From: Pseudomonadota bacterium
Lineage (GTDB): Bacteria > Pseudomonadota > Alphaproteobacteria > UBA828
Length of the DNA stretch: 64,000 bases
Direction of reading: 5' to 3'
Assembly: GCA_027624955.1 (NCBI GenBank)
Contig: JAQBTG010000008.1
Location: 36,773 to 100,772, forward strand
Of the stretch, positions 8,719-18,346 are shown in pieces (the first letter of the stretch is position 1; the number at the start of each line of letters is the position of its first letter). Under the pieces are notes generated by a model. The model did not search any database. It was not told the origin of the DNA and saw only the letters and a program-made list of their open reading frames with translations. The position numbers and the translations under genes were made by a program.

Positions 8719-9717
8719 ATGGGTGTGATGATTGAAGGCGAGTGGCATGTTGAGGAGCCGGTCAGCGGTTCCGCCGAGAAGGGAAAGTACCGCCGTTCCG
8801 TCTCCACTTTTCGCAACTGGATCACGCCTGACGGCGCACCTGGACCTGATGGCGGAGAGGGTGGATTTGCCGCGGAATCGGGGCGTTATCACCTTTATGC
8901 TGCGGTCAGCTGCCCGTGGGCGCACCGCACGATGATCGTGCGTGTCTTAAAGGGTTTGGAAAATATCATTTCTCTGGATACCGTTCTGCCCAAGCGCAGC
9001 CCCGAAGGCTGGGTGTTTGCTGCCGCACCGCATGGCCATTGCGATTCGCTTTTCGGCAGCGCTGCACTGCACGAAATATACAGTTCCGCCGATCCAGATT
9101 TTTCCGGGCGGGTGACTGTGCCGGTGCTTTGGGACAAGAAACTTCAAACAATCGTCAACAATGAATCAGCCGAAATTATCCGCATGCTGAACAGCGCCTT
9201 TGACGATGCTGGCGCGCGTGGCCCTGATCTTTATCCGGCGGATTTGCGGTCGGAAATTGATGCGTTGAATGAGCGCATTTACCTAAGCGTAAATAACGGC
9301 GTTTATCGGACTGGATTCGCGCGCAGCCAGGAAGCCTATGAAGAGGCTTTTGACGATCTCTTTGAAGCGTTGGACATGTTGGAGGCGCGTCTGTCCTCTC
9401 GCCGTTACTTATGCGGTGCCTATCCGTGTGAGGCGGATTGGCGTCTCTTTCCGACGCTAATGCGTTTTGATGTGGCCTATTTCGGCGCCTTCAAATGCAA
9501 CCTCCGGCGGCTTCAAGATTATCCTAACTTATGGGGATATGCGCGCGAGCTTTATCAGATGCCGGGCATCGCCCAAACATGTGATCTTGAGGCTTACAAA
9601 CAGGGCTATTATTCGGCCAGCGATTTGCGCAATCCGCTGGGCATCATACCCAAGGGTCCGATTGTCGATTTTGCGACACCCCACAGCCGCGGGCGAGCGA
9701 GTGAAGAGGTCGGATAA
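8719..9717 (+). CDS. Glutathionyl-hydroquinone reductase (GST Xi/Omega-like)
   Basis: These enzymes (YqjG/PcpF/ECM4 family) remove glutathione from glutathionyl-hydroquinones. The sequence has the catalytic motif AVSCPWAHRT at about residue 60, an N-terminal SVSTFRNWITPDG segment and the C-terminal helical GST domain (FDVAYFGAFKCNLRRL, GYYSASDLRNP, the latter a family hallmark). Length 332 is normal. An AAGAGAGG ribosome site precedes ATG 8719, 14 bases after the restored pirin stop, so it is probably in one transcript with wrbA and pirin. Confidence 0.92.
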   Translation: MGVMIEGEWHVEEPVSGSAEKGKYRRSVSTFRNWITPDGAPGPDGGEGGFAAESGRYHLYAAVSCPWAHRTMIVRVLKGLENIISLDTVLPKRSPEGWVFAAAPHGHCDSLFGSAALHEIYSSADPDFSGRVTVPVLWDKKLQTIVNNESAEIIRMLNSAFDDAGARGPDLYPADLRSEIDALNERIYLSVNNGVYRTGFARSQEAYEEAFDDLFEALDMLEARLSSRRYLCGAYPCEADWRLFPTLMRFDVAYFGAFKCNLRRLQDYPNLWGYARELYQMPGIAQTCDLEAYKQGYYSASDLRNPLGIIPKGPIVDFATPHSRGRASEEVG

Positions 9718-9861
9718 AGGGCCACGGCGTCGTGATTTTTAAAAAGTTGTCGTGAATTTAGGAAAGTTCAAGAATTTGTGTTGCTCTTATCGTCGGGTCG
9801 ATCACAATTGGCACGGTATGCAGCCGATTGAAAGACAATCGGAATGAATCGGAGGTCAAAA

Positions 9862-10314
9862 ATGAAACTAACCCAGTTCGCATTATTCCCGCTAGCGGCG
9901 GCGCTGATTCTCGGAACCTGGACTGTCACGCCCAACTTAGTTCAGCCGGCCGCCGCACAACAGGCGGAAGATGACGAAGAGCGGTTTCGCGCGCGTTTCA
10001 ACAGAATTGATACGAATGAAGACGGTGTGATGGCGGGTTTTGAATATACCGTTTATCGCATCTCTAGTTTCAACACGATGGACGGCGATGGCGATGGCGC
10101 ACTTACATTAGAGGAATTTAGAGATCGCGGCCGTCAGCCGTCTGAGCGCCGCGCCGAACGTCGGACAAAATCTTTTGCGCGCATCGACCAAAACGCAGAC
10201 AAAAGTATGGAACGCGGCGAATGGGATGGATATGCCGACCGCCGGTTCGCCAGAATGGACGCGGATAAGGATGGCGAGGTGAGCTTCCTAGAATTCGTCG
10301 ACTACGTGAAATAG
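9862..10314 (+). CDS. Exported EF-hand calcium-binding protein
   Basis: A 150-residue protein with a signal peptide (hydrophobic 5-20, likely cut after AAAQQ near 32) and four EF-hand loops at about 50-61, 74-85, 109-120 and 133-144. Loops 1, 2 and 4 have the acidic D-x-D/N-x-D/N-G pattern (DTNEDG, DGDGDG, DADKDG); loop 3 (DQNADK) lacks the central Gly. It should bind calcium in the periplasm; its partner is unknown. A GGAGG six to eight bases before ATG 9862 fixes the start; an in-frame ATG at 9844 lacks one. Function beyond calcium binding cannot be inferred. Confidence 0.88.
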   Translation: MKLTQFALFPLAAALILGTWTVTPNLVQPAAAQQAEDDEERFRARFNRIDTNEDGVMAGFEYTVYRISSFNTMDGDGDGALTLEEFRDRGRQPSERRAERRTKSFARIDQNADKSMERGEWDGYADRRFARMDADKDGEVSFLEFVDYVK

Positions 10315-10326
10315 CGCGGCGTCGTC

Positions 10327-11328
10327 ATGGAATCTGTCCGCATTGGCGTCATCGGCCTGGGCTGGTTTGGCGAAATACATTGCCAGGCCATTGCCGGCAT
10401 TCCGGGGCTTGAACTCTCGGCACTGTGCACGCGAACGAAACCACGTCTCGACGAGCTCGCACAAAAATTCGGTGTGGCGAAAACTTTCACCGATTACCGT
10501 GAGATGTTGAAGGACCCGGATATCGACGCGGTGAGCATCACCACGATGTGGGATCAGCACACCGAGCCGGCCTTGGCTGCGCTCCACGCGGGAAAACATG
10601 TTTTTTTAGAAAAACCGATGGCGCACACCGTCGAGGATTGCCGGCGTATTTGCGAAGCCGCAGCTAAGGCGCCCGGAAATCTGATGGTCGGCCACATTTG
10701 CCGCTTCAATCCCCGATATATTGCCGCCAAGCGGGAGATTGACAGCGGCAGCTTGGGCAAGATTTTGTCGCTAACAGCCCGGCGTAATATTCCGGCCGCC
10801 TGGACTTCGGAAATGCTCGATAAAATTGGCCCGATCATTGGCGATACGATTCACGATACGGATCTAATGCTGTGGCTGACCGGTGATCGTATCGTCAGCG
10901 CCTATGCGCAGACGGTCGACCTGCGCGGGCGCAAATATCCCGATGTCGGGCAGACAATGTATCGCTTCGCTTCCGGTGCCAGCGCCATCCTTGAGTCTGT
11001 CTGGTGCATGCCGGAAAAAACCCCCTTCGACATCGACGAACGAATGTCGATTATCGGTTCGGACGGGTTTATTCATATTCAGGACACCTTCCCCAATTTC
11101 GGTATCTGTAACGCCGACGGGTTCCGAAGCCCTGATACGACCTATTGGCCGGAAATGAATGGCGTCATGGGCGGCGCGCTGCGCGAGGAATTTCTTTATT
11201 TCGTGCGCTGCGTCAACGAAGGCCGGCGGCCCGACATCATCACGCCGGAAGAATCCATGGCTGCGGTGCGCACCACGTTGGCGGCCGAAGAATCGGCCGC
11301 CACGGGTAAGGTGGTGATGCTGGATTGA
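10327..11328 (+). CDS. Gfo/Idh/MocA-family NAD(P)-dependent oxidoreductase
   Basis: The N-terminal Rossmann fold begins GVIGLGWFGEIHCQAIAG and continues to the EKPMAHTVEDC motif at about residue 96, where the Lys is a family catalytic/cofactor residue. GDTIHDTDLMLWL near 178 matches the substrate-site His/Asp region. Members oxidise sugars or cyclitols such as myo-inositol; the substrate here is unknown because no inositol or sugar-uptake genes are nearby. The 333-residue length is normal. It starts 12 bases after the EF-hand gene, so the two may be co-transcribed although no functional link is evident. Confidence 0.85.
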   Translation: MESVRIGVIGLGWFGEIHCQAIAGIPGLELSALCTRTKPRLDELAQKFGVAKTFTDYREMLKDPDIDAVSITTMWDQHTEPALAALHAGKHVFLEKPMAHTVEDCRRICEAAAKAPGNLMVGHICRFNPRYIAAKREIDSGSLGKILSLTARRNIPAAWTSEMLDKIGPIIGDTIHDTDLMLWLTGDRIVSAYAQTVDLRGRKYPDVGQTMYRFASGASAILESVWCMPEKTPFDIDERMSIIGSDGFIHIQDTFPNFGICNADGFRSPDTTYWPEMNGVMGGALREEFLYFVRCVNEGRRPDIITPEESMAAVRTTLAAEESAATGKVVMLD

Positions 11329-11337
11329 CGGCCTCGG

Positions 11338-12771
11338 CTAGGTCTCCGTGCCGCCGACGGTAATACCATCCACCAATATTGTAGGCAGTCCGACGCCGAC
11401 GGGCACGCCTTGGCCCGCCTTTCCGCACGTACCGATACCTGGGTCGAGGGCGAAATCATTGCCGATGGCGCTCACCCGCTTCAGTACGTCCGGGCCGCTG
11501 CCGATCAGGCTGGCGCCTTTCAGTGGCGCGGTGATTTTGCCGTCCTCGATGAGGTATGCCTCAGAGGCCGAAAAGACGAATTTTCCCGATGTGATATCAA
11601 CCTGGCCGCCCCCGAAATTACGAGCGTAGATGCCGCGCTTGGTGGCGCCTATAATTTCTTCAGGGTCGCGTTCGCCGGCCAGCATAAAAGTGTTGGTCAT
11701 GCGCGGTAAAGGCGCGTGGGCGAAACTTTCGCGTCTGCCGTTGCCGGTTGGCTCCATGCCCATGAGGCGAGCGTTCATGCGGTCCTGCAGGTAGCCGCGC
11801 AGAATCCCGTTCTCTATTAAAGTGGTGCTGCCGCTCGGTGTGCCTTCATCATCGATAGTTAGCGAGCCGCGCCGTTCACCGATTGTGCCATCATCGATCA
11901 CTGTCACGCCTTCCGCCGCAACGCGTTCGCCCAAAAGCCCGGCGAAAGCAGATGTTTTCTTGCGGTTAAAATCGCCCTCGAGCCCGTGGCCGATGGCTTC
12001 ATGCAGCAGGATACCAGGCCAGCCCGGTCCGAGAACCACGGGAAACTCTCCGGCAGGTGCCGGCACCGATTCCAGGTTTACCAATGCTTGGCGCAGAGCT
12101 TCGTCGACCTGCGCCCGCCAGTTGGCCGGCGTAATATAGCTCTCATAATTCGAGCGCCCGCCGACGCCGTGAGATCCGGTTTCCAGTCGTTCGCCATCCT
12201 TCACCATGAGCGATACATTGAGGCGTACCAAGGGGCGGATATCCGCCGCCCTCAGCCCATCCGAGCGGATAATCTGCACCGCTTGCCATTCTCCGGTGAG
12301 CGAGATCATGACCTGATCAACACGAGGATCCTTGCTCCGTGCATAAGCGTCGATTTCGCTGAGCAGCGCGATCTTTTCCTCGAATGGCGTTGCGGTCAGA
12401 GGATTTGATTCTGAATAAAGCGAGTGGTTGGTTGGCTGTGGCCCCTCTGCCGCAACGCCCGAATAGCCCGCGCGTACGGCTTTGACCGTTTCGGCGGCGC
12501 GCCGGATCGCTTCTTCGCTAAGCTCAGAAGCATGGGCATAGCCGGTCGCCTCGTCGGCGATCGCGCGCAGCCCAAAGCCTTGTGTGGTATCGAAGCTGGC
12601 GCTTTTGAGGCGGCCGTCGTCGAACGACAAGCCTTCACTTTGGCGGTATTCCAAAAACAATTCGCCATCATCCATGCCGGCGAGCGCATTTTCGACGATG
12701 CTTTCGGTGCGCGTCTTGTCGAGTCCGGCGCGATTGAAAAACAAATCGTCGGTGACGTCGAATACACTCAT
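11338..12771 (-). CDS. tldD: Metalloprotease TldD
   Basis: TldD works with TldE (PmbA) as a zinc protease that trims peptides and modified peptides in the cytoplasm. The zinc motif HEAIGHGLEGDFNRK is present at about residue 258, with the family's GRRESFAHAPLPRMTNTF and FGGGQVDITSGKF further on. The 477 residues are of normal length. No tldE partner is in the window. It is divergent from the cytochrome oxidase cluster, a neighbourhood common in alphaproteobacteria. Confidence 0.94.
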   Translation of the reverse strand: MSVFDVTDDLFFNRAGLDKTRTESIVENALAGMDDGELFLEYRQSEGLSFDDGRLKSASFDTTQGFGLRAIADEATGYAHASELSEEAIRRAAETVKAVRAGYSGVAAEGPQPTNHSLYSESNPLTATPFEEKIALLSEIDAYARSKDPRVDQVMISLTGEWQAVQIIRSDGLRAADIRPLVRLNVSLMVKDGERLETGSHGVGGRSNYESYITPANWRAQVDEALRQALVNLESVPAPAGEFPVVLGPGWPGILLHEAIGHGLEGDFNRKKTSAFAGLLGERVAAEGVTVIDDGTIGERRGSLTIDDEGTPSGSTTLIENGILRGYLQDRMNARLMGMEPTGNGRRESFAHAPLPRMTNTFMLAGERDPEEIIGATKRGIYARNFGGGQVDITSGKFVFSASEAYLIEDGKITAPLKGASLIGSGPDVLKRVSAIGNDFALDPGIGTCGKAGQGVPVGVGLPTILVDGITVGGTET

Positions 12772-13199
12772 GGCGGTGTCCTGATCATGGCTTCAATAGC
12801 CGTTCATATGGCAGTGAAATCACGGCACGCCAAGCGCGGCGGGCTATTTTTTACTGGTTTCGCTACCGCTATGAAGCATACGCGGCGTAAAAGCGCGACA
12901 ATTCGACGCAGGTGTAATTTATTGCGGCTGCATTTTGTCTCAGCTTCGCACGGTCGCTACGCCTAATAACCATTTAATATCAACCGCATAAGACTTCATC
13001 ATCGCGCTACCATGAGTATTGGCGGCGCCAATTGAACAAATTTAGCCCATATCGCTAATTTAGGGCCTGTAATGGCTTACATCCAGGGCCTACTCCAATT
13101 ATAGTCTGGCCGCGCCGGTCAGGGGATTCGGAATGACCTCCCTCGGCCCGACGCCAAGCAAAATGGCTGCTCACGCCATGGTTGGGGTGAAGGAAAACG
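12772..13199. other. 428-base gap between tldD and coxB
   Basis: I see no gene here; frames that enter it are extensions of the antisense of tldD. It holds the promoters of the two divergent units. Two copies of AGGGCCT at 13062-13068 and 13085-13091 are 23 bases apart (about two helical turns) next to a candidate promoter, and two similar AATTTAG blocks lie at about 13039 and 13057. These could be control sites of the oxidase cluster, but no regulator is recognised. Confidence 0.4.
13076..13105 (+). promoter_or_regulatory. Candidate promoter of the cytochrome oxidase cluster
   Basis: CTTACA at 13076-13081 and TATAGT at 13100-13105 are separated by 18 bases, a fair match to a housekeeping promoter, about 95 bases upstream of coxB. 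The -35 box matches four of six consensus bases, the -10 box five of six. Supported by position and motif only. Confidence 0.35.
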
Positions 13200-14045
13200 A
13201 TGATGCTTAAAACAAGACTGATCGCGTTTGCGGTCTTCTTTTCGACGACCTTGATTGGTGCCGGCGCGAGCATGGCGCAGTCGCCTAAGGACTGGCAGTT
13301 GGGGTTTCAGGACGCGCACAGCCCGACAATGGAGCGGATCGTTAGCTTGAACGACATCATGCTTTGGATCTGTATCGTCATGTCGGCGATTGTCATGGGC
13401 CTGATGGGTTACATTTTTGTGCGCTTCAACCGTAAGAGAAACCCAACGCCGCAAAAATTCACCCACAACTCTCTTATCGAAGTGCTCTGGACCGTTGTTC
13501 CGGTGATCGTTCTTGTGGCGATCGCGATTCCGTCGTTCCGCTTGCTTTATTTCATGGATCGAACTTCGGAAGCGGAGATGACCATCAAGGCGATTGGCCA
13601 TCAATGGTATTGGAGCTACGAATACCCCGACTTGGGCGAAGACATTACGTTCGACGCGGTCATGCTACAGGAAGATGAACTATCGGAAGGGCAGCTCAGA
13701 CTGCTTGAAACCGATGAAACCGTCGTCGTCCCAATCGATACAAATATTCGCCTTCTCGTCACAGCGGATGATGTCCTCCACGCTTGGACCATCCCCTCAT
13801 TCGGCATCAAGATCGACGCCGTACCGGGACGAATTAATGAAGGCTGGTTCCGCGTTGACGCAGTGGGAACCTATTACGGCCAATGTTCGGAACTCTGTGG
13901 CCGCGACCATGGTTTCATGCCGATACGGGTCGAAGCGGTCTCGAAAGAAGATTACGCCGAGTGGTCAGCGTACGCCCAGGAAGAATATGCCGGCAATAGC
14001 GGCAATGAAGGCGTCACGGTAGCGCATCTACGGTCGACTGATTAA
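13200..14045 (+). CDS. coxB: Cytochrome c oxidase subunit II
   Basis: Carries the CuA centre that accepts electrons from cytochrome c. The protein has a signal peptide (cut near GASMAQ, residue 26), two membrane helices (about 45-70 and 90-112), and a periplasmic cupredoxin domain with GHQWYWSYEYPD and the CuA motif YYGQCSELCGRDHGFMPI near residue 222. It is 281 residues long. GTG/ATG choice is simple: ATG 13200 follows AGGAAAAC. It opens the cluster coxB-coxA-ctaB-coxF-like-ctaG-coxC. Confidence 0.96.
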   Translation: MMLKTRLIAFAVFFSTTLIGAGASMAQSPKDWQLGFQDAHSPTMERIVSLNDIMLWICIVMSAIVMGLMGYIFVRFNRKRNPTPQKFTHNSLIEVLWTVVPVIVLVAIAIPSFRLLYFMDRTSEAEMTIKAIGHQWYWSYEYPDLGEDITFDAVMLQEDELSEGQLRLLETDETVVVPIDTNIRLLVTADDVLHAWTIPSFGIKIDAVPGRINEGWFRVDAVGTYYGQCSELCGRDHGFMPIRVEAVSKEDYAEWSAYAQEEYAGNSGNEGVTVAHLRSTD

Positions 14046-14068
14046 GCGGCTAGGGAAGGAATTATTTT

Positions 14069-15685
14069 ATGTCTTATGGCAGCAAAACTGTAGACGGCGC
14101 GCACGCGGACCATCACACGCCGACGGGCATTACCCGTTGGCTCTATTCCACCAATCATAAAGACATCGGCACGATGTACCTTGTCTTTGCCATGATAATG
14201 GGCGTGATCGGTGCGGCGCTTTCGATCATGATGCGCATCGAACTCAGTGAACCGGGAATGCAGATTTTCGGTGACAATCCGCATTATTTTAACGTCTTTG
14301 TGACGGCGCACGGGTTGATCATGGTGTTCTTCTTTGTCATGCCCGCCTTTATCGGCGGTATGGGCAATTGGATGGTGCCGTTGATGATCGGCGCGCCTGA
14401 TATGGCGTTTCCGCGCATGAACAATATTAGTTTCTGGCTGTTGGTTCCGGCCGGTGCGCTGCTTGTGGGCTCACTTTTCGTGCCGAGTACGGCGGGAGGT
14501 TCGACCGGTGTCGGCGGCGGTTGGACGATTTATGCTCCGCTGTCGACGAGCGGACAGCCAGGGCCAGCGATGGATATGGCGATATTTGCGCTGCATCTCG
14601 CCGGTGCCTCTTCGATCCTCGGCGCTATCAATTTTATTACCACAATTCTGAACATGCGGGCGCCAGGCATGACGCTGCACAAGATGCCGCTCTTCTCCTG
14701 GTCGATTCTGGTCACGGCATTCCTGCTGTTGCTCTCGCTGCCGGTTTTGGCGGGCGCCATCACGATGTTGCTGACCGACCGCAATGTCGGCACGACGTTC
14801 TTTGATCCGGCCGGCGGCGGTGATCCGGTCCTATTCCAGCATCTGTTCTGGTTCTTCGGCCATCCGGAAGTCTACATTCTGATCCTGCCGGGCTTCGGCA
14901 TTGCCAGCCATATTGTGTCGACTTTTTCGAGAAAGCCCGTATTCGGCTATCTCGGCATGGCCTACGCGATGGTCGCGATCGGCTTTGTCGGCTTCGTGGT
15001 GTGGGCGCATCACATGTACACAGTCGGGATGGACGTAAATACCCGGGCCTATTTCATTGCCGCAACGATGGTGATTGCGGTGCCTACAGGCATCAAGATT
15101 TTCAGCTGGCTGGCCACGATGTGGGGTGGCTCGATAGAGTTCAAGACGCCGTTGCTGTGGGTTCTGGGCTTTATCTTCTTGTTTACCGTTGGCGGCGTGA
15201 CGGGCATCGTATTGTCCAACGCCGGCATCGATGTCGCCTTACATGACACCTATTACGTGGTCGGGCATTTCCATTACACCATGTCGATCGGCGCGGCGTT
15301 CCTGATCTTCGCGGGATTCTATTATTGGTTCGGCAAGATGTCCGGTAGGCAATATCCGGAGACGCTCGGGAAGATTCACTTCTTCATCTCGTTCATCGGC
15401 GTCAACGTGACGTTTTTCCCGATGCATTTCCTTGGTGCGGCTGGCATGCCGCGCCGTGTTCCGGATTATCCCGACGCCTTTGCTGGCTGGAACATGGTTG
15501 CCTCGATCGGATCCCTGATCTCGGCGGTCGGTATCCTGTTGTTCCTCTTCATTGTGGTCTACACCCTGACCCGGGGTAAAAAATGCGAAGCCAACCCCTG
15601 GGGCGAAGGCGCAGATACTCTGGAATGGACGGTCGAATCTCCGGCGCCTTTCCACACCCACGAAGTACTGCCGCGTGTCCGTTGA
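14069..15685 (+). CDS. coxA: Cytochrome c oxidase subunit I (aa3 type)
   Basis: The catalytic subunit with haem a, haem a3 and CuB, and proton pumping. Twelve hydrophobic helices are evident. Seen motifs include [15 protein letters not shown] (haem a His), [11 protein letters not shown] (D-channel Asp), the [15 protein letters not shown]is-Tyr crosslink motif, the HH pair of [10 protein letters not shown], the K-channel Lys in IEFKTPLLW, and [12 protein letters not shown] with the haem ligands. The pattern is that of A-type proton-pumping oxidases. The 538-residue length is normal; ATG 14069 follows AGGGAAGGAAT. Confidence 0.97.
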   Translation: MSYGSKTVDGAHADHHTPTGITRWLYSTNHKDIGTMYLVFAMIMGVIGAALSIMMRIELSEPGMQIFGDNPHYFNVFVTAHGLIMVFFFVMPAFIGGMGNWMVPLMIGAPDMAFPRMNNISFWLLVPAGALLVGSLFVPSTAGGSTGVGGGWTIYAPLSTSGQPGPAMDMAIFALHLAGASSILGAINFITTILNMRAPGMTLHKMPLFSWSILVTAFLLLLSLPVLAGAITMLLTDRNVGTTFFDPAGGGDPVLFQHLFWFFGHPEVYILILPGFGIASHIVSTFSRKPVFGYLGMAYAMVAIGFVGFVVWAHHMYTVGMDVNTRAYFIAATMVIAVPTGIKIFSWLATMWGGSIEFKTPLLWVLGFIFLFTVGGVTGIVLSNAGIDVALHDTYYVVGHFHYTMSIGAAFLIFAGFYYWFGKMSGRQYPETLGKIHFFISFIGVNVTFFPMHFLGAAGMPRRVPDYPDAFAGWNMVASIGSLISAVGILLFLFIVVYTLTRGKKCEANPWGEGADTLEWTVESPAPFHTHEVLPRVR

Positions 15686-15715
15686 TCAAATCCGCAGTGC
15701 GGGAGGTTTGATCGG

Positions 15716-16636
15716 GTGACGGCCACAGATTACCCAGCAGTAAGCGCTGAGTCAGAGGACTACGGCGAAGCGATCGCGCTTGGTGATTTTGTGGCGCTTC
15801 TCAAGCCACGCGTCATGTCGCTTGTTGTATTTACCGGTGCGGTTGGCATGTTGCTGGCGCCCGGCAACCTGCACCCGGTGCTTGCCGTCGTCGCTATTCT
15901 CTGTATCGCGGTTGGCGCTGGCGCTTCCGGCGCTATCAACATGTGGTACGACCGCGATATCGACGCCTTGATGACGCGGACCCAGAACCGGCCGATACCG
16001 GCGGGCCGCATGGCACCAAACGTCGCGCTCGGATTCGGCATTACTCTGGCTGTGGCCTCTGTTTCGATTATGGCGTTGGCTGTCAACGGCATGGCGGCGG
16101 GCCTGCTTGCCTTCACCATCTTTTTTTACATCGTCATTTACAGCATGGGGTTGAAGCGCCGCACGCCGCAAAACATCGTTATCGGTGGTGCCGCCGGTGC
16201 GTTTCCGCCGATGATCGGGTGGGCAGCCGTGAGTGGCGACGTGACGCTGGCGTCGGTAGTTCTGTTTGCAATTATCTTTCTGTGGACGCCGCCCCATTTC
16301 TGGGCTCTAGCGCTCTACAAGCGCGGCGACTATGACAAAGCCGGTGTGCCGATGATGCCGGTGGTTGCCGGCCGCAAATCGACCGCTTGGCAAATGCTGG
16401 CCTATACCGTGGCGTTGCTGCCGGTCACCTTGTTACCGTGTGTGATCGGTCTTTCGGGCGTGGTTTATGGCGCCGGCGCCCTGGCACTCGGATTGGTGTT
16501 TATGGGGTACGCCATCAGCGTCATTCGCGATACCGGCGAGCGTAGCGCCCGTCGCATGTTCCCTTTTTCGATCCTGTATCTCTTTTTGATCTTCGTCTTG
16601 TTGTTGGTCGATCAGAGCGTGCCGGTGGCTTTCTAG
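15716..16636 (+). CDS. ctaB: Protohaem IX farnesyltransferase
   Basis: Converts haem b to haem o, the first step to haem a for the oxidase encoded around it. A UbiA-superfamily membrane protein with [19 protein letters not shown] near residue 78 as the prenyl-diphosphate/Mg motif, a second [21 protein letters not shown] segment typical of CtaB, and about eight to nine helices. Start is GTG 15716 after GGGAGGTTTGATCG. Length 306. No haem a synthase (ctaA) occurs in the window. Confidence 0.95.
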   Translation: MTATDYPAVSAESEDYGEAIALGDFVALLKPRVMSLVVFTGAVGMLLAPGNLHPVLAVVAILCIAVGAGASGAINMWYDRDIDALMTRTQNRPIPAGRMAPNVALGFGITLAVASVSIMALAVNGMAAGLLAFTIFFYIVIYSMGLKRRTPQNIVIGGAAGAFPPMIGWAAVSGDVTLASVVLFAIIFLWTPPHFWALALYKRGDYDKAGVPMMPVVAGRKSTAWQMLAYTVALLPVTLLPCVIGLSGVVYGAGALALGLVFMGYAISVIRDTGERSARRMFPFSILYLFLIFVLLLVDQSVPVAF

Positions 16637-16640
16637 ATCG

Positions 16641-16769
16641 ATGGATCAGCCCATGCCGGACAAAGAGTATTATCGCCGCCGCCGCTGGCGGAATTATGCA
16701 TTGGCTGGCGTGTTACTCGGGCTGGTGGTGCTGTTTTTCTTCATCACCCTCGCCAGGATGGGAGATTGA
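16641..16769 (+). CDS. Short membrane protein of the oxidase cluster (CoxF-like)
   Basis: A 42-residue frame from ATG 16641 fills the gap between ctaB and ctaG: a basic start (KEYYRRRRWRNYA) and a single membrane helix (about residues 20-38, GVLLGLVVLFFFITL). Alphaproteobacterial cox clusters usually carry such a small gene here, named CoxF in rhizobia. Its stop TGA (16767-16769) is one base before ATG 16771 of ctaG, implying coupling. Its precise role is unknown; involvement in oxidase assembly is inferred from position alone. Confidence 0.75.
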   Translation: MDQPMPDKEYYRRRRWRNYALAGVLLGLVVLFFFITLARMGD

Positions 16770-16770
16770 G

Positions 16771-17385
16771 ATGGCGCTCTCTAATAAACGCAAGCGCATG
16801 ATGCTGGTCGTTCTCGGCGGCGTTGCCTGCGGCATGGTCGGGCTCTCGTTTGCGGCGGTGCCGCTATACGCAATGTTCTGCAGCGTGACCGGTTTCGGCG
16901 GTACGACGCAAATAGCGGAAGCGGCGCCCGCGTCGATCGGGGAGCGCGTCATGGCGGTGCGCTTCAACTCGGATGTGTCCAGCGATGTGCCGTGGCGTTT
17001 CAAGCCGTCCCAGCGCGAGGTTGAATTACGTGTCGGTGAGGTTGAGCTGGCCTTTTACACGGCCACCAATGAGTCCCAGAGAACCATTTTGGGCAGCGCC
17101 GTGTTCAACGTCACGCCGCTAAAAGCTGGGATTTATTTCAGCAAGATCGATTGCTTTTGCTTCGAGGAGCAGGTGCTTCGGCCCGGCGAGAGCGCTGAGC
17201 TGCCGGTCACCTTTTTTATTGATCCAGATATAGTTAACGATCGCGACATGGACGATGTGACGACCATTACTCTCTCTTACACCTTTTTTAATCAAGGCGA
17301 AGAAGCGTTGGAGAGTTATTTCGAAAAACAAAAAGAAGAGCAACTGGCGAGCCGCGAAATTGGCGGCGCGACGAAACAAAACTGA
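16771..17385 (+). CDS. ctaG: Cytochrome c oxidase assembly protein CtaG/Cox11
   Basis: Inserts copper into the CuB site of subunit I. It has one N-terminal membrane helix (residues about 12-32) and a periplasmic Ig-like domain with the copper motif KIDCFCFEEQ near residue 127 and FFIDPD. The ATG at 16771 gives 204 residues, normal for Cox11; the frame extends up to 16696 but that region is the small gene upstream read in another frame. It lies between the CoxF-like gene and coxC. Confidence 0.95.
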   Translation: MALSNKRKRMMLVVLGGVACGMVGLSFAAVPLYAMFCSVTGFGGTTQIAEAAPASIGERVMAVRFNSDVSSDVPWRFKPSQREVELRVGEVELAFYTATNESQRTILGSAVFNVTPLKAGIYFSKIDCFCFEEQVLRPGESAELPVTFFIDPDIVNDRDMDDVTTITLSYTFFNQGEEALESYFEKQKEEQLASREIGGATKQN

Positions 17386-17439
17386 AACGGAATTGGCATG
17401 ATCCCGGCTGACGCCGGAATTTGACCATGGAGTGACGAT

Positions 17440-18240
17440 ATGAGCGACACCACACATACCAAAGGCCACGAATATCATATGGTCGAACCGAGCCCGTGGC
17501 CGGTGCTCGGAGCGCTGGCTGCCGGAACGATGTTGGGTGGCTCCGTCCTCTATTTCCATAGCGACCAAATTTGGCTGATGGCCCTTGGGTTCGCGTTGAC
17601 CATTGGCACGATGTTTTTCTGGTGGCGCGATGTGATTCGCGAGGGGCGGGATCAAGGCAGTCACACACCTGTCGTCACCCGCGGTATCCGCTTTGGCATG
17701 GTGCTGTTCATTGCTTCCGAAGTGATGTTCTTCGCGGCTTTCTTTTGGGCCTTCTTTAATGCCTCGATCATGCCGACTGAGGCGATCGAATTCACCTGGC
17801 CGCCGCCCGGTGTTGAGGCCATGCATGCCTGGGAATTGCCTTTCCTTAACACCTTGATCCTGTTGACCTCAGGCGCCACGGTGACCTGGGCGCACCACGC
17901 ATTGCGGCACAACAATCAAAAACAGTTCATCTGGGGGTTGGCGCTTACGGTCCTGCTCGGCGTTATTTTCCTCGTCATTCAGGGATACGAATATTCCATC
18001 GCCGCGTTCGGGTTCCGCGATGGAATTTATTCGTCGACATTCTACATGGCGACCGGCTTCCACGGCTTTCATGTGACCATTGGCGCGATATTCCTCGGCA
18101 TTTGCCTGTGGCGTGCAATCCGTGGTGATTTCAAGCCCGATCAACATATCGGCTTCGAAGCGGCGGCGTGGTATTGGCATTTCGTCGATGTGGTGTGGTT
18201 GTTCCTATTCATCTGGGTTTATTGGTGGGGCGGCGCCTGA
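17440..18240 (+). CDS. coxC: Cytochrome c oxidase subunit III
   Basis: A seven-helix subunit that stabilises the proton-uptake side of subunit I. Motifs: YHMVEPSPWPVLGALAAG at the start, RFGMVLFIASEVMFFAAFFW (helix III with the conserved Glu), TSGATVTWAHHAL, TGFHGFHV and FVDVVWLFLFIWVYWWG at the end. Length 266. Ribosome site GGAGTGACGAT before ATG 17440. It completes the core oxidase; subunit IV is not obvious. Confidence 0.96.
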   Translation: MSDTTHTKGHEYHMVEPSPWPVLGALAAGTMLGGSVLYFHSDQIWLMALGFALTIGTMFFWWRDVIREGRDQGSHTPVVTRGIRFGMVLFIASEVMFFAAFFWAFFNASIMPTEAIEFTWPPPGVEAMHAWELPFLNTLILLTSGATVTWAHHALRHNNQKQFIWGLALTVLLGVIFLVIQGYEYSIAAFGFRDGIYSSTFYMATGFHGFHVTIGAIFLGICLWRAIRGDFKPDQHIGFEAAAWYWHFVDVVWLFLFIWVYWWGGA

Positions 18241-18323
18241 GCGCGCTGCCGCTGCCCTGACCAAGGGCGGTATCAGGTTAAGAGACGACGCCCGGGGGCC
18301 GAATGAGGCTCGCGGGCGTTGTC

Positions 18324-18346
18324 CTGTTGGCATAGAATGCCAACAG
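18324..18346. repeat. Perfect 10-base inverted repeat between coxC and the DUF983 gene
   Basis: CTGTTGGCAT at 18324-18333 and ATGCCAACAG at 18337-18346 are exact reverse complements around AGA. The stem is 10 bases, in the 151-base gap after coxC and 46 bases before the next ATG. No T-run follows, so it is not a simple intrinsic terminator; it could be an RNA stem that stabilises or processes the long oxidase mRNA, or a protein site. The region otherwise has no gene. Confidence 0.55.

Noticed and set aside
12424..12966. A 180-codon plus-strand frame over the start of tldD
   Set aside because: It overlaps the antisense of a well-supported protease, with no family features.
13119..13604. A minus-strand frame opposite coxB
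   Set aside because: It lies antisense to a clear oxidase subunit; composition is His/Arg-rich as expected of a shadow frame.
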